From NCBI GenBank assembly GCA_018669795.1, contig JABHSQ010000020.1, positions 62,001 to 126,000 of the forward strand: 64,000 bases of DNA, read 5' to 3'. This document shows, piece by piece, positions 8,783 through 18,262 of this stretch. The first letter of the stretch is position 1. Every line of letters starts with the position of its first letter. The notes beneath the pieces are model-generated. The model was not told where the DNA came from and ran no database searches. It saw nothing but the letters and a program-made list of their open reading frames with translations. The stretch comes from Flavobacteriaceae bacterium (GTDB lineage Bacteria > Bacteroidota > Bacteroidia > Flavobacteriales > Flavobacteriaceae). Position numbers and translations under genes: made by a program.

Positions 8783-11700
8783 TTAGAATGATAAGTTTAC
8801 ACTTAAACCGTATCTTTTACTACTAGGTCCTGTTAAATAATCAAACCCTTGTCCATTTCCAGATCCTAAAGCAGTTGTATTAGGGTCAAAGTTAATGCCA
8901 TCTGGAGTGTTATAAGCATCATACCACATATTGTATGCACTTGCTTTAAAAACAATCTTCCCAAATGGAGTTTTGTCTAACATTTTAGATGGTAAAGAAT
9001 AACCAAAACTAACTTCTCTTAATCTTATAACAGAAGCATCATATACAGATAATTCACTAGCTGGACTAGCAAATCCATTATCAAAATAGAAATTTGAGTT
9101 ATTAATTTGAAGATCATTTGGTAATCCAGTTGCTTGACTAACACCAGGTAAGATATAGGTTGATAACCTGTCTTCTGTATCAGTAGTTAAACCCCTACCC
9201 ATAAGTGTAGCAATAGTGGTTGAGTAAATATCTCCACCTGATGTATGGTTAACAGCAACTGCTAATGACCATCCCTTGTATTCAAAAGTATTGGTATAGT
9301 TCATTGAAAAGTCAGGATTTGGATTTCCAATAAAAGGTAATATACCTTCTTCATCCGTTTCTTCTGAGACATAGTTTCCTACTCCATCAACCAATAGATC
9401 TCCATTTGCATTTCTAGCGATACGAGAACCAAATATTGAACCTAAAGGATAACCTACTCTAGCACCATTACCTAAATTAGTAAAACCTGCATATATAATA
9501 AGATCATTATTTCCTATATCGGTTACGTTACTTTCATTTTGTGTAAAATTAACTCCAACATTCCAATTAAACCCATCAGATTTTTTTAACAAATCGATAT
9601 CAAAAATAGCTTCAATACCCCAAGATTCAATTTCACCAATATTTGTACCTGTAAATGCAGCACCTGTACTTAATGGAATTGGAGCTGATTGGATAATTAA
9701 ATCCTTAGTCACTCTCGTGTAATATGTAAAATCAAGGTTTATTCTGCTAAATAACTTAGCCTCTAAACCATATTCTAACTCTGTAAATAATTCAGGTTTG
9801 ATATTTGGATTACCTACAAAAGAATTTGTTGTATTACCTGTTGTATCAATCCATCCTTGAGTATTTAGACTTAAACCAGTTACTGTTGGGTATCCAGTTG
9901 CAAAGTTTGCAGATGTACCATAACCACCTCTTAGTTTTAAATAATTTAAACCATTATCTGTTCTAATACTTGGAAAAGCAGAAGTTGGAATAAACGATAA
10001 ACTAGTAGAAGGGTAAAAAAGTGTATTATTTTTTGCTGTATTAGAAACCCAATCTTGTCTTCCCGAAAAGTTTAAGAAAAGAAAATTATTAAAATCAAAT
10101 CCTATTTGGCCATATAAACCAATAATGTTTCTTTCCTCGTGATATTCTATATAACCGTGATTTACAAATCCTTCATGAGCGAAAAAATCAAAAACTTGTT
10201 GATCTGAACTATTAACTCCAATTCTGTCATATTTTGTGCCTCTTGAAGTTGCACCAGCCATAAAGTTAAAACCTAAGTGATCATTAAAAAATGAATAATT
10301 GTTACCACTTAAAACCAGGTTGTGGTCAGATATCAAATTAGTATTATTCCAAGTTTCATAGATTCCTGAATCTGTAATAATACTTCCAGTTGTTCCACCT
10401 CGGTTTTGTAAGTTAACATTATTTTCAGAATAGGTGTCAATACTTCCTTGATATCTAAGATTAATATTATCGTTAAAATTATAGTCTACAGAAGCGAATC
10501 CATTTACACGATTTACTTTTTGTGAGAACTTAGCATTTTGTATTGTCCAAAGTGGATGTTGTATAGCATTATCATCTCTATAGTAAATACTACCTCCATC
10601 AGGTAATTCATATGGTAATTCATAAAAATCAATACTTCTAGGGGTATAAAATAAATCTCCAAAAATAGAAGAACCAGTACCGCCAACACTACTACCGAAA
10701 CTAGCCGCTACTGGAGGAGTTTTAAAATCTGTTTTGGTATATGTCATAGAACCTCTAACGTTTAATTTGTTGGTAAGCTTAGCTCCACCAGAAATAGTTA
10801 AGTTGGTTCTTGTAATTTGGTTACCAGGTGTAAAACCTTCGTCATTGACATGACCGAAAGCCATACCGTAGTTATATTTACTGTCTTCACTTCTACCTCT
10901 TAAGTTAGCAGAAACAGCAGCTACACCACCTGTCCTGAAAAATTGTTCTACACTATTTCTAGGTTTCCAATCATAACGAAAATTGTCTCCATTTTCCTCA
11001 AAAAATGTATTTTGATAACTAGGATAGTTAGATGCTAAAAAAGCTGACGTAGAATAAGGGTGAGCTACAGATCCAGATACAGCTCCAGGTAAAAGATTAT
11101 CACCATTTATTGCTTTATCACTACCATACCCGCCAAGGCCATCTTCATAAAATCCTGGTCCCCAGTTACTGTAGAACCATCCAAAAGCTTGATCAAATCC
11201 ACCACCGTATTGATCTTGGTAGTCAGGAAGAGAAGCTACTTCGTTAAAGAAATATGATGATGAAATTTCAACTTCTTGCTTAGACTTCATCTTTGAATTA
11301 CTTCCAGTTTTAGTTGTAATTAATATTACACCATTTCGACCATCAGTACCATATAATGTTGTTGCGGCTAAACCTTTTAGTATATCAATATTTTCGATAT
11401 TATTAGGGTCAATATCAAATGATCTACTTGAACCTGAATTACCATCAATGAAATTACCAGCAGCATTTGAATCACTACTGTAAGGAACACCATCAATAAC
11501 ATAAAGTGCATTGTTGTTTCCAGAGAATGAATTCATACCTCTAATAATAACTTTGTTTGCAGATCCAGATAAACCGTTTGAAGTTGTTATCTCAATACCA
11601 GCAGTTTTTCCTTGAAGAACACGTGTTAAATCTGTTTCAGGACTGTCTTTAATTGCTTCTTCTTTAATGGAAGATACGGCATATCCTAATGCTTTCTTTT

Positions 11701-12046
11701 CCTTTTTAATACCTAAAGCTGTTACAACCACTTCTTCTAATACAGCTGCATCTTCAGACATCTGAAGATTTATGTTACTAGTTGCGGCAGTTACAGCTCT
11801 TTCAGCTGTATAAAAACCAACATAGCTAAACACAATGGTCTGTCCCACATTCGCATTAACAGTAAAATTACCGTCAAAATCGGATTGTGTTCCATTGCTT
11901 GTGCCTTTTACAATAATGTTTACTCCTGGTAAGGGCAATCCGCTATTATCGGATACTGTACCGGAGATTGTTTTTTCTTGTGCGAACGTAAGTTGCACTA
12001 CAAACGCTAATAATAACGTCAAAATTCCACTAAACTTTGTTCTCAT
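8783..12046 (-). CDS. SusC/RagA family TonB-dependent outer-membrane transporter
   Basis: The 1087-residue protein has a signal peptide ending 'LTFAQ', a carboxypeptidase-D-regulatory-like domain at about residues 25-105 ('ISGTVSDNSGLPLPGVNIIVKG'-type start), a plug domain at about 110-245 with 'RVLQGKTAGIEITTSNG' and 'NNALYVIDGVPYSSD', and a 22-strand-type barrel ending in the outer-membrane signature 'RYGLSVNLSF' with terminal Phe. It imports a nutrient using TonB energy, together with the SusD lipoprotein encoded 21 nt downstream. No SusR, ECF sigma/anti-sigma or hydrolase gene accompanies it, so substrate and regulator remain unknown. Confidence 0.95.
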   Translation of the reverse strand: MRTKFSGILTLLLAFVVQLTFAQEKTISGTVSDNSGLPLPGVNIIVKGTSNGTQSDFDGNFTVNANVGQTIVFSYVGFYTAERAVTAATSNINLQMSEDAAVLEEVVVTALGIKKEKKALGYAVSSIKEEAIKDSPETDLTRVLQGKTAGIEITTSNGLSGSANKVIIRGMNSFSGNNNALYVIDGVPYSSDSNAAGNFIDGNSGSSRSFDIDPNNIENIDILKGLAATTLYGTDGRNGVILITTKTGSNSKMKSKQEVEISSSYFFNEVASLPDYQDQYGGGFDQAFGWFYSNWGPGFYEDGLGGYGSDKAINGDNLLPGAVSGSVAHPYSTSAFLASNYPSYQNTFFEENGDNFRYDWKPRNSVEQFFRTGGVAAVSANLRGRSEDSKYNYGMAFGHVNDEGFTPGNQITRTNLTISGGAKLTNKLNVRGSMTYTKTDFKTPPVAASFGSSVGGTGSSIFGDLFYTPRSIDFYELPYELPDGGSIYYRDDNAIQHPLWTIQNAKFSQKVNRVNGFASVDYNFNDNINLRYQGSIDTYSENNVNLQNRGGTTGSIITDSGIYETWNNTNLISDHNLVLSGNNYSFFNDHLGFNFMAGATSRGTKYDRIGVNSSDQQVFDFFAHEGFVNHGYIEYHEERNIIGLYGQIGFDFNNFLFLNFSGRQDWVSNTAKNNTLFYPSTSLSFIPTSAFPSIRTDNGLNYLKLRGGYGTSANFATGYPTVTGLSLNTQGWIDTTGNTTNSFVGNPNIKPELFTELEYGLEAKLFSRINLDFTYYTRVTKDLIIQSAPIPLSTGAAFTGTNIGEIESWGIEAIFDIDLLKKSDGFNWNVGVNFTQNESNVTDIGNNDLIIYAGFTNLGNGARVGYPLGSIFGSRIARNANGDLLVDGVGNYVSEETDEEGILPFIGNPNPDFSMNYTNTFEYKGWSLAVAVNHTSGGDIYSTTIATLMGRGLTTDTEDRLSTYILPGVSQATGLPNDLQINNSNFYFDNGFASPASELSVYDASVIRLREVSFGYSLPSKMLDKTPFGKIVFKASAYNMWYDAYNTPDGINFDPNTTALGSGNGQGFDYLTGPSSKRYGLSVNLSF

Positions 12047-12076
12047 TTTTTATGATTTATTTGTATTAACCAATCG

Positions 12077-12107
12077 CAAAAATCATAATAAAAAGTTAAA
12101 TACGCAA
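12077..12107 (-). promoter_or_regulatory. Putative promoter of the susCD operon
   Basis: On the minus strand a TTG (12105-12107) is followed after 20 nt by GATTTTTG (12077-12084), a TAnnTTTG box with one mismatch. It lies 30 nt before the susC start. The correct spacing makes up for the imperfect -7 box. Confidence 0.45.
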
Positions 12108-12168
12108 CTATTTAAACTTAAATTTTGGTTTTTTTTAACTCTAATGCTTCATTTTTCTTGAATATTTG

Positions 12169-13872
12169 TTAAAATTTAGATAAAATACTAATGTGAATTT
12201 TTGTGTTAGAAAAATTAAAATCTTGATTTTCAGTATTTCCATTAGCAATACTAAATTTTATAATACCAGCTGTAGTTTGTAGGCCAATGCCGATACCAAA
12301 GCTATATAATTTTTGTTTTAATACTATTATTTCATTTTCAAAATATGCAAAATCAATAATACTATGGACGTATATATCTTGATTAATTTGATAACGGTAT
12401 TCCGAATTTAAAACCGAATAAAATGATGCGTCAATACTATTTTCGTTAAATCCTCTTATGCTATTAATGCCCCCAAACCTAAATAGTTCATTTGTAAAAT
12501 AACTTTCACTGTTTAGTAATTCGGTGTTATTTTTTAAATATATTGAGTTTTTGTAATTTAAATTAAAAATAGTATGCAACAATAAGCTTGCTCTTATTTG
12601 AGATTCGTTAGCGTTGTCATATTCTCTTGAGCCAATTTCGGTATCTAGATGAAATATAGATTTTATCGGAAAAAGGATATTGTTCTGAGCTTTTGTATAA
12701 GATAAGCCAACTAGTATAAATTTTGATGTATAATCTTCAACATCAATATTAGTAGAATTATCTTTCCGTAAATTACTGGACTCGTAACCTTTGAAGCCTA
12801 TATATGATTTTGAGGTGGTATTAATTTGATATCTTACTTTTATTAATTGATCTGAAGTGGAAAATGTGCTGTCGCGTTTAAATATTTTTAGTTCCGTTAT
12901 AAGGCCAAAAGGAGTTTTAAATAGATAAGGTACAGTTAATTTTGCTTTAAAATTTTGCTGATCATTGCCATCTGCTTTATAATTTAACAAAAATTGCTCA
13001 CCAAAATTTAGGTTGTTATTAAGTTCTAGGTTTAAATAGCCGTTAAATATTAACTTTTGAGAATCTTCGTTAGTAGCGAACCCTAAGATTCCATCAAAGA
13101 GATTGTTTTTTTCTTTTTTTAAATATAAATATACTATTGTTGAGTCCTTTTTAAAAAGTATCTCTGGAGGTTTTGTGACAGATACAAATCCTAAAGAATT
13201 TAAAATGTTGCTTTTTTCAATTAATTTAGATTTATTAAATTTATTTTCTTTTTTTATTCCAGCATAGTGCTTAATGTGTGATTTTGAAAATTTTTCATAA
13301 CCCTTTACTTTAATACTGTCAATTGTTCTAGAAACTCCCTTTAGAAGAATAATATTCGCAGATAAAGATCTGTTTTTCTTTTTGGTTATATTTTCTAATT
13401 TTATTCTTGCAAAAGCATTACCGCTTTCGGTTTTTAAAGAATTTAATTTTGTAATGGAAGATGCTATGGAGTTAAATGGAAGCACAAAATAAGATTCAGT
13501 AACTTTTTTTGATACTTGTAATAGTTCCTTTTTGCTGAAATCTTTTTCCAAATAAAATAGTTGAATTGATTTGTATTTGGGACCTAGGTGGTAAAGTGCA
13601 ATATAAGTACTGTCGTTCTTTTTTTGAAGTGAACGTATTTCGTTTTCAATAAAACCATTTGTTTCTAAAGTATTGTGTAAAGCGTCTACTTCTTTTTTTA
13701 AGTTTAAATAATTAATAAAAGTAGCGTTTAAATCTAAAGAATCTAAAGTTGATTGTGAAATTGAGTCTTGAGCTTTAAATTTAAGGTTCAAATTTTGAGC
13801 ATTTATATTAAAAAAAAATGCAGTATATATATTAAGGTATATTAAAATGTAAAATAATGGCTTCAAAAACAA
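12169..13872 (-). CDS. BamA/TamA-family outer-membrane protein (TTG start)
   Basis: The 567-residue protein has a signal peptide ending 'NINAQ' at about residue 26, a POTRA-like N-terminal half ('NRSLSANIILLKGVSRTIDSIKVKGYEKFS', shown in part) and a C-terminal beta-barrel with the BamA/Omp85 signature region 'FGGINSIRGFNENSID'. It ends 'IHISILSKF' with the terminal Phe expected for barrel proteins. It is too short for BamA itself (usually 750 or more residues in this phylum), so it is a relative, possibly involved in outer-membrane assembly or secretion. No ATG lies in frame before the signal peptide; TTG at 13872 or 13866 must be the start. It is upstream of susC on the same strand but separated by 122 nt. 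Confidence 0.8.
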   Translation of the reverse strand: MFLKPLFYILIYLNIYTAFFFNINAQNLNLKFKAQDSISQSTLDSLDLNATFINYLNLKKEVDALHNTLETNGFIENEIRSLQKKNDSTYIALYHLGPKYKSIQLFYLEKDFSKKELLQVSKKVTESYFVLPFNSIASSITKLNSLKTESGNAFARIKLENITKKKNRSLSANIILLKGVSRTIDSIKVKGYEKFSKSHIKHYAGIKKENKFNKSKLIEKSNILNSLGFVSVTKPPEILFKKDSTIVYLYLKKEKNNLFDGILGFATNEDSQKLIFNGYLNLELNNNLNFGEQFLLNYKADGNDQQNFKAKLTVPYLFKTPFGLITELKIFKRDSTFSTSDQLIKVRYQINTTSKSYIGFKGYESSNLRKDNSTNIDVEDYTSKFILVGLSYTKAQNNILFPIKSIFHLDTEIGSREYDNANESQIRASLLLHTIFNLNYKNSIYLKNNTELLNSESYFTNELFRFGGINSIRGFNENSIDASFYSVLNSEYRYQINQDIYVHSIIDFAYFENEIIVLKQKLYSFGIGIGLQTTAGIIKFSIANGNTENQDFNFSNTKIHISILSKF

Positions 13873-14059
13873 ACAAAATTAGACTTGTAAAGCTAACGTA
13901 CCTTTACGTTAATTCATATATATTCTTCATTAATTTTTTAATTGCAGTTTAATAGTTGGTTTGTAGAAATATTCTAAGTTCTACTTAGTTATTTAAATTC
14001 AAGGTATTTTTTTATTTTCAACTCGTTTTTAAATACTTAAAAAAATTAATTTATTAGGG

Positions 14060-14090
14060 TTGTTTTTACATAAATTTATTTCTACATTTG
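14060..14090 (+). promoter_or_regulatory. Promoter of the ribosomal superoperon (upstream of rpsL)
   Basis: TTG at 14060-14062, then 20 nt, then TACATTTG at 14083-14090: a textbook Bacteroidota housekeeping promoter. Transcription should begin near 14095, giving a leader of about 38 nt that starts with a hairpin. Confidence 0.85.
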
Positions 14091-14093
14091 CAA

Positions 14094-14109
14094 ACCCTTA
14101 AAAAAGGGT
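14094..14109 (+). promoter_or_regulatory. 5'-leader hairpin of the ribosomal superoperon
   Basis: ACCCTT-AAAA-AAGGGT forms a 6-bp stem at the predicted 5' end of the mRNA. It could protect the transcript or be a protein-binding site (S12/S7); only the inverted repeat itself is seen. Confidence 0.4.
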
Positions 14110-14132
14110 ATTTTATTATATAAAAAGTTTAT

Positions 14133-14507
14133 ATGCCAACAATTTCACAATTAGTACGAAAAGGAAGAGCCAAAATAACCAAGAAGAGTAAATCGGCTGC
14201 TTTAGATTCGTGTCCTCAAAGAAGAGGGGTGTGTACACGTGTTTATACTACTACGCCAAAAAAACCAAACTCTGCAATGCGTAAAGTTGCAAGGGTAAGG
14301 TTGACAAACGGTAAGGAAGTAAATGCGTACATCCCAGGTGAGGGTCATAATCTACAAGAGCACTCGATAGTATTGGTTAGAGGTGGAAGGGTAAAAGATT
14401 TGCCAGGAGTTAGATATCATATCGTTCGTGGAGCTTTAGACACCGCTGGTGTAGAAGGTAGAACACAACGTAGATCTAAATACGGTGCAAAACGCCCTAA
14501 AAAGTAA
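14133..14507 (+). CDS. rpsL: 30S ribosomal protein S12
   Basis: S12 lies at the decoding centre and is the classic streptomycin-resistance locus. The 124-residue sequence shows the conserved '[17 protein letters not shown]' loop and '[17 protein letters not shown]', both unmutated at the usual lysines. Length is normal. It is the first gene of the superoperon, 43 nt after the -7 promoter box, and is followed by rpsG after 25 nt, the universal str arrangement. Confidence 0.98.
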   Translation: MPTISQLVRKGRAKITKKSKSAALDSCPQRRGVCTRVYTTTPKKPNSAMRKVARVRLTNGKEVNAYIPGEGHNLQEHSIVLVRGGRVKDLPGVRYHIVRGALDTAGVEGRTQRRSKYGAKRPKK

Positions 14508-14532
14508 AATTTAAAAGTTTTAAAGAGAAGAC

Positions 14533-15009
14533 ATGAGAAAAAAAGCAGCCAAAAAAAGACCGCTTTTACCGGATCCAAAGTTTAACGACCAGTTAGTAAC
14601 TCGTTTCGTTAACAATTTAATGTGGGACGGGAAAAAATCGGTGGCTTTCAAAGTATTTTATGATGCGATTGCAATTGTAGAAGAAAAGAACCAAGACGAA
14701 GAAAAAACTGCACTCGAGTTGTGGAAAGACGCTTTATCTAATGTAATGCCTCACGTAGAGGTGCGTAGTCGTAGAATTGGAGGAGCAACTTTCCAAATTC
14801 CGAGACAAATACGTCCAGACAGAAAAGTTTCAACAGCTATGAAATGGTTGATTTTATTTGCTAGAAAAAGAAACGAAAAGTCTATGGCGCAAAAATTAGC
14901 TGCAGAAGTCTTAGCTGCTGCTAAAGAAGAAGGTGCTGCTGTAAAAAAACGTGTTGATACTCACAAAATGGCAGACGCTAATAAAGCATTTTCACATTTC
15001 AGATTCTAG
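14533..15009 (+). CDS. rpsG: 30S ribosomal protein S7
   Basis: S7 nucleates assembly of the 30S head. The 158-residue protein starts '[19 protein letters not shown]' and shows the typical '[16 protein letters not shown]' and 'ALKWLI'-like ('[12 protein letters not shown]') segments. In E. coli S7 represses the str operon by binding the rpsL-rpsG gap; here that gap is only 25 nt, without a clear stem. fusA starts 3 nt after its stop, implying coupled translation. Confidence 0.98.
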   Translation: MRKKAAKKRPLLPDPKFNDQLVTRFVNNLMWDGKKSVAFKVFYDAIAIVEEKNQDEEKTALELWKDALSNVMPHVEVRSRRIGGATFQIPRQIRPDRKVSTAMKWLILFARKRNEKSMAQKLAAEVLAAAKEEGAAVKKRVDTHKMADANKAFSHFRF

Positions 15010-15012
15010 AAA

Positions 15013-17145
15013 ATGGCACAAAGAGATTTAAAATATACAAGAAATATAGGGATTGCTGCGCATATTGATGCTGGTAAAACCACTACTACAGAGCGTGTTT
15101 TGTATTATACGGGTGTAAGTCATAAAATTGGAGAAGTTCATGATGGAGCTGCTACAATGGACTGGATGGAGCAAGAGCAGGAAAGAGGTATTACAATTAC
15201 ATCTGCTGCAACTACTTGTACTTGGCAATTTCCAATGGAAAATGCTGAAATTCTTCCAGATACTAAGGATTACCACTTTAATATTATAGATACTCCTGGG
15301 CACGTTGATTTTACGGTGGAAGTAAATCGTTCATTGCGCGTGCTTGACGGGTTGGTGTTTTTGTTTAGTGCTGTTGATGGTGTAGAGCCTCAATCAGAAA
15401 CAAACTGGAGACTTGCTGATAATTACAATGTACCAAGAATTGGTTTTGTCAATAAAATGGACCGTCAAGGATCTGATTTTATGATGGTTTGTAAGCAAGT
15501 AAAAGAAATGTTAGGTTCTAACGCAGTCCCAATTGTTTTAAACATTGGTGATGAAGAGGACTTTAAAGGTATTGTAGATCTTGTTAAGAATAGAGCTATT
15601 ATATGGCATGATGAAGGAATGGGGGCGAAGTTTGACGTTGTTGAAATTCCTGAAGATTTGAAAGAAGAAGCAAAAATTCTCCGTGGTAAACTTATTGAAG
15701 AAGTTGCTGCTTATGATGAAGATTTGCTAGAAAAATATATGGAAGATGAAGACTCAATTACTGAAGATGAAGTGCATGCTGCGCTTCGTGCTGCAGTAAT
15801 GGATATGTCTATTATTCCTATGATTTGTGGTTCAGCTTTTAAAAATAAAGGGGTTCAATTTTTATTAGATGCAGTATGTCGATATTTGCCTTCACCTGTA
15901 GATAAAGAAGCGATTATAGGAAAAAATCCTGATACTGATGAAGAAGAATTAAGGAAACCAGATGTCAATGAACCATTTGCTGCCTTAGCTTTTAAAATTG
16001 CAACAGATCCTTTTGTAGGAAGACTTGCTTTTTTCCGTGCTTATTCTGGTAGATTAGATGCTGGATCTTATGTGTTGAATAATCGTTCTGGTAAAAAAGA
16101 ACGTATCTCACGTATTTATCAAATGCATGCTAATAAGCAAAATGCTATTGATTTTATTGAAGCAGGAGATATTGGTGCGGCAGTAGGGTTTAAAAGTATT
16201 AAAACAGGAGATACCTTATCTGATGAAAAGCATCCAATTATATTAGAAAGTATGGATTTCCCAGACCCAGTAATTGGTATTGCTGTGGAGCCTAAAACTA
16301 AAGCGGACGTAGATAAATTAGGAATGGCTTTAGCAAAACTTGCTGAAGAAGATCCAACATTTACCGTTAGAACTGATGAAGCTTCAGGACAGACTATTAT
16401 TTCTGGAATGGGTGAACTACATTTAGATATTATTGTAGATCGTTTAAGGCGTGAGTTTAAGGTAGAAGTTAATCAAGGGAAACCTCAGGTTGAATATAAA
16501 GAAACTATTACACGCGAAGCTAATCATAGAGAGACTTACAAGAAACAATCTGGTGGTCGTGGAAAGTTTGGTGATATTGTATTTACATTAGAACCGGCTG
16601 AAGAAGGAAAAACAGGTTTAGAATTTGTAAATAAAATTAAAGGAGGTAACGTTCCTAAAGAATTTATACCTTCTGTGGAAAAAGGTTTCAAAATGGCTAT
16701 GGTAAATGGTCCTTTGGCTGGTTTCGAGGTAGACAGTATGAAGGTAACTTTAACAGATGGGTCTTACCACGATGTGGATTCAGATCAATTATCATTTGAG
16801 TTAGCTGCAAAACTTGGTTTTAAGGCAGCTGCTAAAAAAGCAGGAGCTGTAATTTTAGAGCCAATAATGAAATTAGAGGTTCTTACTCCTGAAGAAAATA
16901 TGGGAGATATCGTTGGAGATCTTAACCGTCGTCGTGGTCAATTAAGTGACATGGGTGATCGTTCAGGTTCTAAAGTAATTAAAGCTACAGTCCCATTATC
17001 TGAAATGTTTGGATATGTAACTACTTTAAGAACTTTATCATCTGGTAGAGCAACTTCAACTATGGAATTTTCACATTATGCAGAAACTCCTTCTAATATT
17101 TCAGAAGAAGTAATTGCAGTAGCAAGAGGAACAGTTAACGCTTAA
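15013..17145 (+). CDS. fusA: Translation elongation factor G
   Basis: EF-G is the GTPase that moves tRNAs and mRNA during translocation. The 710-residue protein has all GTP-binding motifs: G1 'AHIDAGKTT' at about residues 17-25, G2 'RGITITSAA', G3 'DTPGHVDF' and G4 'NKMD'. Domain IV and V signatures such as '[11 protein letters not shown]' and '[11 protein letters not shown]' follow. Length fits the main EF-G rather than the shorter EF-G2 or tetracycline-resistance relatives. It sits between rpsG and rpsJ; tuf, which often follows fusA in other phyla, is absent here. Confidence 0.98.
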   Translation: MAQRDLKYTRNIGIAAHIDAGKTTTTERVLYYTGVSHKIGEVHDGAATMDWMEQEQERGITITSAATTCTWQFPMENAEILPDTKDYHFNIIDTPGHVDFTVEVNRSLRVLDGLVFLFSAVDGVEPQSETNWRLADNYNVPRIGFVNKMDRQGSDFMMVCKQVKEMLGSNAVPIVLNIGDEEDFKGIVDLVKNRAIIWHDEGMGAKFDVVEIPEDLKEEAKILRGKLIEEVAAYDEDLLEKYMEDEDSITEDEVHAALRAAVMDMSIIPMICGSAFKNKGVQFLLDAVCRYLPSPVDKEAIIGKNPDTDEEELRKPDVNEPFAALAFKIATDPFVGRLAFFRAYSGRLDAGSYVLNNRSGKKERISRIYQMHANKQNAIDFIEAGDIGAAVGFKSIKTGDTLSDEKHPIILESMDFPDPVIGIAVEPKTKADVDKLGMALAKLAEEDPTFTVRTDEASGQTIISGMGELHLDIIVDRLRREFKVEVNQGKPQVEYKETITREANHRETYKKQSGGRGKFGDIVFTLEPAEEGKTGLEFVNKIKGGNVPKEFIPSVEKGFKMAMVNGPLAGFEVDSMKVTLTDGSYHDVDSDQLSFELAAKLGFKAAAKKAGAVILEPIMKLEVLTPEENMGDIVGDLNRRRGQLSDMGDRSGSKVIKATVPLSEMFGYVTTLRTLSSGRATSTMEFSHYAETPSNISEEVIAVARGTVNA

Positions 17146-17155
17146 TATTAAGGCA

Positions 17156-17461
17156 ATGAGTCAAAAAATTAGAATAAAGCTAAAATCTTACGATCACAAC
17201 TTAGTGGATAAATCTGCTGAAAAAATCGTTAAGACTGTAAAAAGTACAGGAGCAGTTGTAACGGGGCCAATCCCTTTACCAACTCATAAAAAAATATTTA
17301 CTGTATTGCGTTCACCGCACGTAAATAAAAAGAGTAGAGAACAATTTCAATTAAGTTCTTATAAAAGGCTTTTAGATATTTATAGTTCTTCATCAAAAAC
17401 AATCGATGCTTTAATGAAGTTAGAATTGCCAAGTGGTGTAGAAGTAGAGATTAAAGTTTAA
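17156..17461 (+). CDS. rpsJ: 30S ribosomal protein S10
   Basis: S10 is part of the 30S head and, as NusE, of transcription antitermination complexes. The 101-residue protein shows '[21 protein letters not shown]', '[20 protein letters not shown]' (in part) and '[15 protein letters not shown]'. It begins 10 nt after the fusA stop. A 189-nt gap containing a terminator-like hairpin separates it from rplC, which is unusual because in most bacteria rpsJ and rplC are nearly adjacent. Confidence 0.98.
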   Translation: MSQKIRIKLKSYDHNLVDKSAEKIVKTVKSTGAVVTGPIPLPTHKKIFTVLRSPHVNKKSREQFQLSSYKRLLDIYSSSSKTIDALMKLELPSGVEVEIKV

Positions 17462-17524
17462 GTTTATGAAGTGAGTATTCATAACTATAAAATGAATCTT
17501 ACAAAATAAATAATTGCTTAAAAC

Positions 17525-17539
17525 ATGTCTGGAGCTTGA
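17525..17539 (+). other. Possible four-codon upstream ORF (MSGA) in the rplC leader
   Basis: ATG TCT GGA GCT TGA lies in the rpsJ-rplC gap. Its first three codons copy the start of rplC (ATGTCTGGG, MSG). No Shine-Dalgarno is seen. It may be chance, a degenerate copy of the rplC start, or part of a regulatory leader. Confidence 0.2.
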
Positions 17540-17571
17540 ACGCAAAGGAAAAACGGAAACAGAATAATATT

Positions 17572-17621
17572 CAGGATTGAATTTATTTTCATCCTGTTTT
17601 TTTTAATTAATGTTTCAGGAT
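17572..17621 (+). promoter_or_regulatory. Candidate transcription attenuator between rpsJ and rplC
   Basis: CAGGATTGAA pairs with TTCATCCTG (one bulged base, 6-nt loop) and is followed by eight Ts at 17597-17604, the form of an intrinsic terminator. A second CAGGAT at 17616-17621 can pair with the same ATCCTG (17591-17596), which would break the terminator. Terminator and alternative pairing together look like an attenuator controlling the S10 and later genes, comparable in purpose to the L4-controlled S10 leader of E. coli, but placed after rpsJ. The regulator is inference. Confidence 0.55.
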
Positions 17622-17650
17622 AAATAATTAATAATTAATAAATAATAAAT

Positions 17651-18262
17651 ATGTCTGGGTTAATTGGAAGAAAGATAGGTATGACTAGCATCTTTGACGC
17701 AAACGGCAAGAATATGCCGTGTACCGTTATTGAAGCAGGTCCCTGTGTTGTCACCCAAGTCAGAACTAAAGAAGCTGACGGGTACGAAGCTCTTCAACTT
17801 GGTTTCGATGACAAAAAGACTGCTACAAAAGCTGCTCAAGGGCATGCTAAAAAAGCAGGAAGCGCTGTAAAGCGTAAAGTTGTTGAATTCCAAAGATTTG
17901 AAGAAGATTATAAATTAGGCGACACCATAACAGTGGAGCATTTTAAAGAAGGGGAGTTTGTGGATGTTTCAGGAACTTCAAAAGGAAAAGGATTTCAAGG
18001 TGTTGTAAAACGTCATGGTTTTGCCGGTGTAGGTCAAGCGACTCACGGTCAGCATAACCGATTAAGAGCTCCTGGATCTATTGGTGCAGCTTCATATCCT
18101 GCAAGAGTATTTAAGGGTATGCGTATGGCTGGACAAATGGGTAATGAAAAAGTAAAAGTACAAAACCTAAGAGTGTTGAAAGTAGTTGCTGAAAAGAACT
18201 TACTTGTTGTTAAAGGATGTATTCCTGGAGCTAAAAATGCTTATGTAACTATTCAGAAATAA
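17651..18262 (+). CDS. rplC: 50S ribosomal protein L3
   Basis: L3 binds 23S rRNA early in assembly and reaches the peptidyl-transferase centre. The 203-residue protein has the start '[20 protein letters not shown]' and the loop '[22 protein letters not shown]' region that contacts the active site. Its TAA shares one A with the ATG of rplD (TAATG), a coupled arrangement. It is the first gene after the candidate attenuator. Confidence 0.98.
   Translation: MSGLIGRKIGMTSIFDANGKNMPCTVIEAGPCVVTQVRTKEADGYEALQLGFDDKKTATKAAQGHAKKAGSAVKRKVVEFQRFEEDYKLGDTITVEHFKEGEFVDVSGTSKGKGFQGVVKRHGFAGVGQATHGQHNRLRAPGSIGAASYPARVFKGMRMAGQMGNEKVKVQNLRVLKVVAEKNLLVVKGCIPGAKNAYVTIQK

Noticed and set aside
11835-12161. 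108-residue plus-strand ORF at the 5' end of susC
   Set aside because: Antisense to the conserved N-terminal domain of SusC; no promoter or family likeness.
13873-14132. Possible tRNA or small RNA in the gap before rpsL
   Set aside because: No cloverleaf or other recognisable fold; the gap is explained by promoters of the two divergent units.
15028-15303. 91-residue minus-strand ORF within fusA
   Set aside because: Antisense shadow of the GTPase domain, which is strongly conserved on the plus strand.
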